Origin: Hydrogenothermaceae bacterium
GTDB taxonomy: Bacteria; Aquificota; Aquificia; Aquificales; Hydrogenothermaceae
Assembly: GCA_026985705.1 (NCBI GenBank)
Contig: JALSPY010000013.1
Coordinates: 1-5,542, forward strand
Length of the DNA stretch: 5,542 bases
Direction of reading: 5' to 3'
The position numbers and the translations under genes were made by a program. Below the pieces are notes generated by a model. The model was not told where the DNA came from and made no database searches. It saw only the letters and a list, made by a program, of their open reading frames with translations. Every line of letters starts with the position of its first letter. Position 1 is the first letter of the stretch. This document shows, piece after piece, positions 1 to 5,457 of this stretch.

Positions 1-489
1 TAGAATAGGCTCTAAAACATAATCACAGCTTTTAACTAGTTCCTCAGGCATTCCCCAACCTGTTCCCAACAGAATAAGGAAAATTTCATCTCTGTTTTTT
101 AAAATGTTTCTCATTTCTGAATATGAAACTGTTTGAGGATATTTTTTAGCAGAACTTCCAATTAATTTAGGAATTTTACCTGTGTTTTTCTGTATGTCCT
201 CTATCATCTCTGTTATAGAAGAAACAACTTTAACAAGTTTAGCTGCTTCCTTTCTTCTTGGATTAAAACTGCTTCCAAATCCCTCTAACCAGTATTTTAT
301 CTGCTCCTTTATAACATACTGTTGAGCTTCTAGAGGCTGGACGATATAGTATCCTCCAAGCTCATATGTTCTAGTTGGTCTAGCTATATCGTGAAAATCT
401 AAAGTTGTAAAAGAAGTTATAACCCACTTTTTATTTTTATTAACAGCTGGATAGTGAACTACAGATATATAACAGTTTTTGTTTTCCAT
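1..489 (-). CDS. SPOUT-type RNA methyltransferase (Methyltrans_RNP family), 3' end cut by window edge
   Basis: I translated the reverse complement from the ATG at 489-487. It stays open for 163 codons to the window edge. It begins MENKNCYISVVHYP and carries the blocks LDFHDIARPTRTYELGGYYIV (residues 30-50, overall pattern only), FNPRRKEA (75-82) and LLGTGWGMPEE (140-150). These match my memory of the Methyltrans_RNP family (PF09936), which occurs alone or fused to the C-terminus of TrmD. The glycine-rich GTGWG loop is where SPOUT enzymes bind S-adenosylmethionine in their trefoil knot. The RNA target is not known to me. Family members are about 180-190 residues, so roughly 20-25 C-terminal residues are probably missing. 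The start is supported by AAGGG six bases upstream, which overlaps the stop codon of the preceding gene. The 9-nt gap indicates co-transcription with the two upstream genes. The protein is cytoplasmic. Family assignment is fairly secure; the methylated base is not. Confidence 0.85.
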   Translation of the reverse strand, partial: MENKNCYISVVHYPAVNKNKKWVITSFTTLDFHDIARPTRTYELGGYYIVQPLEAQQYVIKEQIKYWLEGFGSSFNPRRKEAAKLVKVVSSITEMIEDIQKNTGKIPKLIGSSAKKYPQTVSYSEMRNILKNRDEIFLILLGTGWGMPEELVKSCDYVLEPIL

Positions 490-498
490 CCTTTTCCC

Positions 499-1104
499 TT
501 ACTTCTCGTAATAAATAACCACACCATCAGAGTATACAACTTCTATAGGTTTAAATTTAACTTCTAACTGGTCTAAAGGTAATTCCTTAGCCAATCTGTG
601 TTCTGGTTTCCTTTTATCATATATAAAATCAACTCTATAGGTTAAAGTTTCACCGGGTTTTATTTCCGTTCCCTTAAAAATATTTAAAGCTTTATTTATA
701 TTTACAGGTGTTTCCATTAAAACCTTTCCTGTTTTTTTCTCTATTAGAAGCATCTTACCAATTATATTAGAGGCATTTTTCTTTAATCTACTGGTAAATT
801 GAACTTTAAGCTCTATTTTATCGTCTCTATTCCATAAACTTTCTCCCAATTCGGCTTCCTTAAACCTTTTAGATAAAACAACAAAATCTACAGGTTTTGG
901 TGGTTTAATACTTGCTGGAGCTTGACTAACAGAGGAGTTAGAACTTTCTGCTTGTAAACCTTTACCTTCTAACTGTTTGACTTTTTCCTCTAACTGTTTA
1001 ACTTTTTCCTCTAAAGCTTTAACTCTATCCTCAAGGCTTTCTGCAAATGTTGAGTATGTAGAAACTAAAAATATGGTTAAAACTATCCCTAGATTTTTTT
1101 TCAT
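499..1104 (-). CDS. Secreted coiled-coil protein of unknown function
   Basis: This 201-residue protein is one I do not recognise. Residues 1-21 form a Sec signal peptide (MKKN, then a hydrophobic stretch, cleavage likely after STFA). There is no lipobox cysteine, so it is expected to be periplasmic. Residues 24-47 are a short coiled coil with perfect a/d spacing: L24, V28, L31, V35, L38, V42, L45. It is followed by a Ser/Gln/Pro-rich linker (50-72). The rest (73-201) is a globular, probably beta-rich domain rich in alternating Lys/hydrophobic residues. The phrase IKPGETLTYRVDF (148-160) is reminiscent of immunoglobulin-like folds, but this is inference. The ATG at 1104-1102 has AAAAGGGG just upstream. 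It lies 15 nt after secG and 9 nt before the methyltransferase, so it is very probably in the same transcript. The coiled coil suggests an oligomer, perhaps a trimer or dimer, in the envelope. Confidence 0.8.
   Translation of the reverse strand: MKKNLGIVLTIFLVSTYSTFAESLEDRVKALEEKVKQLEEKVKQLEGKGLQAESSNSSVSQAPASIKPPKPVDFVVLSKRFKEAELGESLWNRDDKIELKVQFTSRLKKNASNIIGKMLLIEKKTGKVLMETPVNINKALNIFKGTEIKPGETLTYRVDFIYDKRKPEHRLAKELPLDQLEVKFKPIEVVYSDGVVIYYEK
970..1032 (-). repeat. 21-bp tandem repeat encoding coiled-coil heptads
   Basis: Two adjacent 21-bp units (970-990 and 991-1011) are identical except for one base (G at 979 versus A at 1000). A third, diverged unit follows at 1012-1032. Each unit is seven codons, so the repeat keeps frame and encodes one coiled-coil heptad (EEKVKQL in the two near-identical copies). 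The near identity at DNA level suggests a recent duplication by slippage or unequal crossing-over. Confidence 0.8.
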
Positions 1105-1119
1105 TTTAAATCCCCTTTT

Positions 1120-1440
1120 CTATTTAGAATTGTTACTAGATTTGTCAGTATGTTGATTATTAGTCTGCTCCGGTATATCAGACAAGACAGTGGAGCTTTT
1201 TAGATGCTGATGATGTATATATGAAAGGGCAAATACTAAAAATAAGAAAATACCACCTAACCAGTAGGTTATTTTTGTAAGGATATTAGATGCTCCAGCT
1301 CCTAAAACCGCTGCTGCAGCTCCAGAACCAAAAATTGCTCCAATTTCAGCTCCCTTTGTTTTCTGCATTAAGATTAGTATTATTAACAAAACAGCAACAA
1401 TTACAGTTAAAATTGAAAGGATACTATATAAAAGCTCCAT
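1120..1440 (-). CDS. secG: SecG, protein-export translocon subunit
   Basis: SecG is the small accessory membrane subunit of the SecYEG channel and assists SecA-driven protein export across the inner membrane. With the start at 1440-1438 the product is 106 residues. TM1 is about residues 3-25, the conserved cytoplasmic loop is LMQKTKGAEIGAIFGSGA (24-41), and TM2 is about 57-75. The LMQ-x-x-KG and FGSGA parts of the loop are the SecG hallmark. A polar Asn/Gln/His/Ser-rich tail follows (76-106). I chose the internal ATG because GGGG lies six bases upstream. The first in-frame ATG (1464-1462) would add eight residues, has no Shine-Dalgarno sequence and sits almost on the predicted transcription start. 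The stop is TAG. The gene is first in a leftward operon with the coiled-coil protein and the RNA methyltransferase. Identity is secure; the exact start is likely but not certain. Confidence 0.92.
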   Translation of the reverse strand: MELLYSILSILTVIVAVLLIILILMQKTKGAEIGAIFGSGAAAAVLGAGASNILTKITYWLGGIFLFLVFALSYIHHQHLKSSTVLSDIPEQTNNQHTDKSSNNSK

Positions 1441-1456
1441 TAAAAACCCCGTAAAA

Positions 1457-1485
1457 TTTATCATTACAAAAGTTTATTATATATT
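1457..1485 (+). promoter_or_regulatory. Weak candidate promoter for the solute-binding protein gene
   Basis: TATATT (1480-1485) lies 17 bp after TTTATC (1457-1462). The -10 is good and the -35 poor (three of six). The start would fall near 1492, about 30 nt before the ATG. It overlaps the secG -10 box on the other strand, so the two directions may compete. All sequence here is AT-rich, so chance matches are likely. Confidence 0.3.
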
Positions 1486-1504
1486 CTGTGCAAATTTTTG
1501 GAAA
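1476..1504 (-). promoter_or_regulatory. Predicted sigma70-type promoter of the secG operon
   Basis: On the minus strand a perfect TATAAT (1481 to 1476) lies 17 bp from TTTCCA (1504 to 1499), which matches four of six bases of TTGACA. Transcription would start near 1469, giving a leader of about 29 nt to the chosen secG ATG. The -35 box lies within the leader of the divergent gene. Predicted from pattern only. Confidence 0.55.
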
Positions 1505-1506
1505 GA

Positions 1507-1512
1507 GAAAGG
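1507..1512 (+). promoter_or_regulatory. Ribosome binding site deciding the solute-binding protein start
   Basis: GAAAGG at 1507-1512 is nine bases before the ATG at 1522. It lies inside the longer reading frame that would begin at TTG 1498, and nothing similar precedes that TTG. This favours 1522 as the real start. Confidence 0.6.
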
Positions 1513-1521
1513 TTTCTAACT

Positions 1522-3294
1522 ATGGGAAAAAACACAATTTTCAATAATTTAATTACATTCTTTAAGGCTCTAGTTTTAATAATTGTTTTATTTCTTCCTT
1601 TTCATTTAGTATCTTCTCAAATTTCTGAGAAAGATTTAGATTACTCAATAATAAAGAAGGTAAATTATGAAGATTTTACTCCTAAAATAGGAAAAGAAGG
1701 TGGAGTTCTAATAAGAGCTTTATCCTCTGACCCAAAAACATTTAACCCTGCTCTAGCTCAAGAAACAAGCTCAACTGCAGTAATAGGTTATCTATTTAGA
1801 GGACTTACTAAAACAAACCTAAAAACACTTCTTCCAGAGCCAGATTTAGCTGAAAGATGGGAGCATAACGAAGATGGAACAGTCTGGAAAGTATATTTGA
1901 AGAGAAATTTAAAATGGTCTGATGGAAAACCTTTTACAGCTGATGATGTTGTTTTTACATATAACCAGATTTATTACAATCCTAACATTCCAACTTCAAC
2001 TAGAGATATTTTGATGATTGATGGGGAACCTTTCAAAGTAAGAAAAATTGATAATTACACAGTAGAGTTTAAACTTCCTAAACCATTCGCATTTTTCCTA
2101 GATAGTATAGGTGTTGATATACTACCAAAACATAAGTTAGAAAAGTTTGTGAAAAATAATACATTTCTTCAGGCTTGGTCTGTTAACACAAATCCTAAAG
2201 AGCTAGTTGGTATGGGAGAATATACAATAAAAAAATATATTCAGGGACAGTATGTTATATATGAAAGGAATCCTTACTTTTTAGAAAAGGATAAAATAGG
2301 TCAGAAATTACCTTACATAAAAAAAATAGTTTCCCCAATTATGTCAGACCCAGATTATCAGTTAATAAAATTTTTAGATGGAAAAATAGATTATTTATCT
2401 ATTAGACCAGTTGATTTAGTTGAAGTTATAAAAAAAGCAAAAGAGAATAAAAACATAACTATATACAATCTAGGGGCTACTCCCAGCACACTATTTATTG
2501 TCTTTAATCAAAATCCTAATTCTCCTATACCTAAATATAAACTTAAATGGTTTCAAAATACAAAATTCAGACAGGCTATTTCTTATGCTATAAACAGAGA
2601 AAAAATTATAAAGGTGGTTTATAATGGTTTCGCATACCCAATTTATACTGCTATCACACCGGCAAACAAAAGACTTTATGATGAGAAATATTATCCTAAA
2701 TATCCATTTAATCTAAAAAAAGCAAAAAAATTATTGCTCTCAATAGGATTTAAGGAAGGAAAAGATGGTTATTTATATGACAAAGAAGGACATAGGTTAG
2801 AGTTTACACTTACAACGAATGCAGGTTCTAAAGAGAGGGAACTGATAGGAATTATTGTAAAGGAAGATTTAAAAAAGATAGGTATAAAAGTTAATTTTGC
2901 TCTGATAGACTTTAATAAACTTGTTAATGATTTAACAGAAAGTTATAACTGGGAAAGTGTGATAATAGGTTTAACAGGTTCTAAAATACCATACTTTGGA
3001 CAGAATGTATGGTTATCTTCAGGAAGTTTGCATATGTGGTATCCAAAACAGAAAAAGCCAGCTACAGATTGGGAGAGAAAAGTTGATGAGCTCTTTAACA
3101 AAGCAGCCACAGAGCTAAATCCTGAAAAAAGAGATATGTATTATAAGGAGGCTTTTAGAATAATAGGAGAGCAACAACCTATGATATTTTTAGTAGCTCC
3201 AGAGACACTTTTAGCGATTAACAACAGACTAAAAAATGTTTTTCCAACAGTATGGGGATGGTATAAAGAGGAAATGGTGTATATAGAGGAGTGA
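1522..3294 (+). CDS. Extracytoplasmic solute-binding protein, family 5 (peptide/nickel ABC type)
   Basis: This 590-residue protein belongs to the SBP_bac_5 family (DppA/OppA/NikA relatives), periplasmic receptors that bind oligopeptides, nickel chelates or similar solutes and pass them to an ABC permease. Residues 1-32 form a long signal sequence (hydrophobic core about 15-30, likely cleavage near VSS-Q). There is no lipobox, so the protein is soluble in the periplasm or held by an uncleaved helix. Mature-domain landmarks are GGVLIRAL (60-67), the family signature LAERWEHNEDGT (109-120) with LKWSDGKPFTADDVVF (130-145), YERNPYF (247-253), FRQAISYAINREKI (349-362), and an intact C-terminus ending near VWGWYKEE (577-584). 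Length is normal to slightly long. The start at 1522 is chosen by its Shine-Dalgarno sequence and removes eight residues relative to TTG 1498. No permease or ATPase genes are in view, so it may be an orphan that uses a transporter encoded elsewhere. The ligand cannot be told from sequence. Confidence 0.9.
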   Translation: MGKNTIFNNLITFFKALVLIIVLFLPFHLVSSQISEKDLDYSIIKKVNYEDFTPKIGKEGGVLIRALSSDPKTFNPALAQETSSTAVIGYLFRGLTKTNLKTLLPEPDLAERWEHNEDGTVWKVYLKRNLKWSDGKPFTADDVVFTYNQIYYNPNIPTSTRDILMIDGEPFKVRKIDNYTVEFKLPKPFAFFLDSIGVDILPKHKLEKFVKNNTFLQAWSVNTNPKELVGMGEYTIKKYIQGQYVIYERNPYFLEKDKIGQKLPYIKKIVSPIMSDPDYQLIKFLDGKIDYLSIRPVDLVEVIKKAKENKNITIYNLGATPSTLFIVFNQNPNSPIPKYKLKWFQNTKFRQAISYAINREKIIKVVYNGFAYPIYTAITPANKRLYDEKYYPKYPFNLKKAKKLLLSIGFKEGKDGYLYDKEGHRLEFTLTTNAGSKERELIGIIVKEDLKKIGIKVNFALIDFNKLVNDLTESYNWESVIIGLTGSKIPYFGQNVWLSSGSLHMWYPKQKKPATDWERKVDELFNKAATELNPEKRDMYYKEAFRIIGEQQPMIFLVAPETLLAINNRLKNVFPTVWGWYKEEMVYIEE

Positions 3295-3298
3295 AAAA

Positions 3299-3327
3299 AG
3301 ATTATATTCTTAGTTTTAATATAATTT
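3299..3327 (+). terminator. AT-only hairpin after the solute-binding protein gene, weak terminator candidate
   Basis: ATTATATT (3301-3308) and AATATAAT (3318-3325) are perfect inverted repeats with a nine-base loop. One G-U and one A-U pair extend the stem outward. It begins five bases after the stop codon. The stem has no G-C pair except possibly at its base, and no clear T-run follows, so it would be a poor intrinsic terminator. Confidence 0.3.
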
Positions 3328-3340
3328 ATATATATAACTA

Positions 3341-3370
3341 TTGAAAATGTATTTTTATATTTACTATAAT
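3341..3370 (+). promoter_or_regulatory. Predicted sigma70-type promoter of the multiheme cytochrome gene
   Basis: TTGAAA (3341-3346, five of six to consensus) and a perfect TATAAT (3365-3370) are separated by 18 bp. Transcription would start near 3377, leaving a leader of about 20-30 nt. This is the best promoter in the window and implies that the cytochrome gene is expressed independently of the preceding gene. Confidence 0.65.
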
Positions 3371-3381
3371 TTTGCTATTAA

Positions 3382-3393
3382 AAACTTAAGTTT
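3382..3393. promoter_or_regulatory. 12-bp perfect palindrome in the cytochrome leader, possible operator
   Basis: AAACTTAAGTTT is self-complementary and lies just downstream of the predicted transcription start and just before the start codon. Its place would suit a dimeric repressor. It does not match the Fnr/Crp consensus. The region is AT-rich, but the central CTTAAG makes it less trivial than the A/T palindromes elsewhere in the window. Confidence 0.3.
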
Positions 3394-3398
3394 AAAAG

Positions 3399-5090
3399 AT
3401 GATTAAAATGGATAATAAAAATATAGTTAAAATTTTTTTAGTTCTTTCAATCCTAACACCTATAATTTTGATTAGTTGTATCGGTGGAGGAGGCGGTGGT
3501 GGAGATAAAAACGAGGAAAACTATTCTTACCCGACAGATAATACTGTTCCCAAGACAAGCCCGTATATAGTTATAGCTTGGAATGACCTGGGTATGCACT
3601 GCTTAGACAAAGATTTTTCTGTTTTTTCCATACTTCCACCATTTAACACTCTTCATGCTCAAGTTATAAAAACAGATAAAGAACCTAAAATTTTAGATCC
3701 AAATTCTGTATCTGTCTACTACAAAGCAACTACCGATTACGATGGCTCTATAAATAGTTTTAGTGATGGAAAAACAAACTTTTGGGATTATGCTTTAGAT
3801 TTATTTAATGTTAATCTTGCTAGAGAAGTCGGATTGAAAGGATTTCATACCCAAAGTTATACTCCATACGAAATGGATTACGATAACAAATTTTTATACT
3901 TTCAAGCTGAAGGTATACCAACAGTTCCTTATGATGATGATGGAACAAAAGATGAATATCCGTTAGTTGAAGTTTTAGTTGAAGATAAGAATGGAGTTAG
4001 ATTAGCTTCTACGAAAACAGTTTTACCTGCTAGTGATGAGATGACTTGTATAAGTTGTCATGGCTCAAAATCGGGTAATACACAGGCACTTCCTACTACA
4101 CCTGAAAATGACCCAGATCCAGAGAAAGACTACAGATGGAATATCCTCAAGAAGCATGATGAAGATGTTAAAATTACAGCGGATATGTTAAATAAACTGA
4201 GTGCCAAAGGATATAATTATCAAAACTCACTCTATGAGACCGCTAAGAATGGAACACCAATTTTATGCTCTGCATGTCATAAATCTAATGCATTGCCGGG
4301 AAGTGGTATAGATGGAGTTCCTCCACTAACACAGGCAATACACTCATTCCATGCTAAACCAGTTTCTAATTCAGGAAAAACAGGTGTTTCTGCTTGCTAT
4401 CTATGTCATCCCGGTAAGCAGACCCAATGTCTAAGAGGTGTTATGGGAAGTAATGGGATAGAGTGTCAAAACTGCCATGGTAATATGGCAGATGTCGGAA
4501 GTCCTAATAGGGAGGGATGGTTTGATATGCCAAATTGTCAGTTATGTCACCAACAGGGAAAAAGATATAGAACTGTATTTAAAAATGATATAATTGGTGG
4601 TCAATTGAGAGAAATTTTAGACAATAGATTTGCAACAAATCCAAATACTCCTATACCAAATAAAACACTATATAGATTTAGCAAAGGACATGGAAATATC
4701 CAATGTTCAGCTTGTCATGGTTCTCCTCATGCAATATATCCATCTAGGTTAGATAAAGATAATAAACAGATAGAAGCATTGCAAGGGTATAAAGGTGTTC
4801 TAAGAGAATGCTCTGTATGTCATTTTAATGAGGTTCCTTTAACTGCTAATGGTGGTCCACATGGAATGCATACAATAGGTCAAGCATGGGTTAATGTACA
4901 TGGTGAGTATGTAGAAAATGCAGGCTCTACAAGTTGTACATATTGTCATGGTAATGATTATAGAGGAACATTCTTATCAGAAGTTAAAACAACTAAAACT
5001 TTCCAAACGGAATGGGGACAAAAAACATTTAGTCCAGAACATAAAGTAAGTTGTTATGATTGTCATAATGGACCTATGGGAGATGATTAA
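3399..5090 (+). CDS. Nine-haem c-type cytochrome lipoprotein with a WNDLGMHC N-terminal domain
   Basis: This 563-residue exported cytochrome presumably carries electrons at the envelope or cell surface; its partner and role are unknown. Residues 1-26 are a lipoprotein signal peptide with lipobox LISC (lipid cysteine C27), followed by a seven-glycine tether (29-35) and an acidic linker. Residues about 54-210 form a haem-free domain opening with IVIAWNDLGMHCLDKDF and FNTLHAQV. From memory, this opening recurs in other bacterial multiheme proteins, but I know no name for it. Nine CxxCH motifs start at C217, C290, C333, C356, C380, C436, C471, C513 and C552. Twelve further histidines (67, 85, 150, 253, 315, 318, 431, 444, 488, 491, 501, 548) could supply the sixth haem ligands. 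C68 and C344 are the only cysteines without a haem or lipid role. Two ATGs are possible (3399 and 3408), neither with a clear Shine-Dalgarno sequence; both give a normal signal peptide. The gene has its own promoter and convergent downstream neighbours. Confidence 0.9.
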   Translation: MIKMDNKNIVKIFLVLSILTPIILISCIGGGGGGGDKNEENYSYPTDNTVPKTSPYIVIAWNDLGMHCLDKDFSVFSILPPFNTLHAQVIKTDKEPKILDPNSVSVYYKATTDYDGSINSFSDGKTNFWDYALDLFNVNLAREVGLKGFHTQSYTPYEMDYDNKFLYFQAEGIPTVPYDDDGTKDEYPLVEVLVEDKNGVRLASTKTVLPASDEMTCISCHGSKSGNTQALPTTPENDPDPEKDYRWNILKKHDEDVKITADMLNKLSAKGYNYQNSLYETAKNGTPILCSACHKSNALPGSGIDGVPPLTQAIHSFHAKPVSNSGKTGVSACYLCHPGKQTQCLRGVMGSNGIECQNCHGNMADVGSPNREGWFDMPNCQLCHQQGKRYRTVFKNDIIGGQLREILDNRFATNPNTPIPNKTLYRFSKGHGNIQCSACHGSPHAIYPSRLDKDNKQIEALQGYKGVLRECSVCHFNEVPLTANGGPHGMHTIGQAWVNVHGEYVENAGSTSCTYCHGNDYRGTFLSEVKTTKTFQTEWGQKTFSPEHKVSCYDCHNGPMGDD

Positions 5091-5091
5091 A

Positions 5092-5147
5092 AGTATACTC
5101 CACCTTTCTTTCTTTTTTTATCTTTTTTTAGTTTATTTTTGTATACT
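5092..5147 (+). terminator. Inverted GTATAC repeats around a T-rich tract after the cytochrome gene
   Basis: AGTATAC (5092-5098) directly follows the cytochrome stop codon and pairs with GTATACT (5141-5147). Between them is a pyrimidine-rich tract that includes a tandem TCTTTTTTTA (5111-5120, 5121-5130). A 7-bp stem with a 42-nt loop is weak, but the T-rich tract may aid transcript release. This is the best candidate end of the cytochrome transcript, at low confidence. Confidence 0.35.
5111..5130. repeat. Tandem 10-bp repeat in T-rich tract
   Basis: TCTTTTTTTA occurs twice in direct succession. Each copy has a run of seven T, so the site is prone to slippage and may vary between strains. Confidence 0.6.
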
Positions 5148-5192
5148 AACCAAAAAAATTTTTATATATTAATAAGAAAGAATTACTTTTAA

Positions 5193-5381
5193 AACTTTAA
5201 AACTGTTAATAAATATTTAAAAAATTTAATCCAACTTTTTAGAGTATTAATTTATTTCGGTCTTGGTATAAAAATAAATTATAAAATTTTTAATTTAATA
5301 AATAATTCTATAGTTAGAGCTGAATTTATTCCTAATTTCAGTATAAATCAATTCGGTATTGATATTAGAATAACTCAATAA
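5193..5381 (+). pseudogene. Possible C-terminal remnant of a lost gene
   Basis: The plus strand is open for 62 codons from just after a TAA (5190-5192) to a TAA at 5379-5381, with no ATG, GTG or TTG start. The last forty or so residues look protein-like. They contain YFGLGIKINYK, then VRAEFIPNF, and end FGIDIRITQ with alternating hydrophobic and polar residues, as in beta strands such as the closing strand of an outer-membrane barrel. The segment also has more G and C than the DNA around it. It could equally be a chance open frame in AT-rich DNA, where Ile/Asn/Lys codons are expected. No family was recognised. Confidence 0.25.
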
Positions 5382-5408
5382 ATTAAATACTAAAGATAAA
5401 ATAAAAAC

Positions 5409-5426
5409 AAATAAAAATTTTTATTT
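5409..5426. terminator. 18-bp perfect A/T palindrome, weak bidirectional terminator candidate
   Basis: AAATAAAAATTTTTATTT is a perfect palindrome and is followed by further T on the plus strand. On the minus strand it lies about 30 nt after the stop codon of the right-edge gene and is followed by a T-rich stretch. With no G-C pair and no loop it would be an unstable hairpin, so terminator function is doubtful. Confidence 0.25.
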
Positions 5427-5457
5427 TTTATGTATTTATTTAAAACTTTAAATTAAA

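Larger units (their letters stand above)
5188..5452. repeat. 14-bp direct repeat pair flanking the possible remnant
   Basis: TTTAAAACTTTAAA occurs at 5188-5201 and again at 5439-5452 in the same orientation, 251 bp apart. The copies bracket the open frame at 5193-5381. They could be a recombination or deletion scar, or coincidence in low-complexity DNA. Confidence 0.35.
5091..5457. other. Gene-poor, very AT-rich convergent intergenic region
   Basis: This 367-bp stretch lies between the ends of two convergent genes. It holds a T-rich tract with flanking GTATAC sequences at its left, a possible coding remnant in the middle (5193-5381), an 18-bp A/T palindrome at 5409-5426, and two copies of TTTAAAACTTTAAA (5188-5201 and 5439-5452). 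I see no tRNA, no recognisable RNA gene and no complete protein gene in it. Confidence 0.6.

Noticed and set aside
1441..1464. Longer secG start at ATG 1464-1462
   Set aside because: It has no ribosome binding site, lies about five bases from the predicted transcription start, and adds residues not needed for TM1. The ATG at 1440 has GGGG at proper spacing.
1498..1521. Longer start for the solute-binding protein at TTG 1498
   Set aside because: No Shine-Dalgarno precedes the TTG, it would put charged residues (MERERF) before an already complete signal peptide, and GAAAGG is well placed for ATG 1522.
4428..4478. A tenth haem site using C344
   Set aside because: C344 is followed by LRGVM with no CxxCH pattern. 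The nearby C359-H360 already belongs to a standard motif, so only nine haems are counted.
5347..5363. ATCAAT/ATTGAT inverted repeat with a 5-nt loop as a regulatory hairpin
   Set aside because: Only six base pairs, no T-run follows, and it falls inside the possible coding remnant; short AT-rich inverted repeats are expected by chance here.
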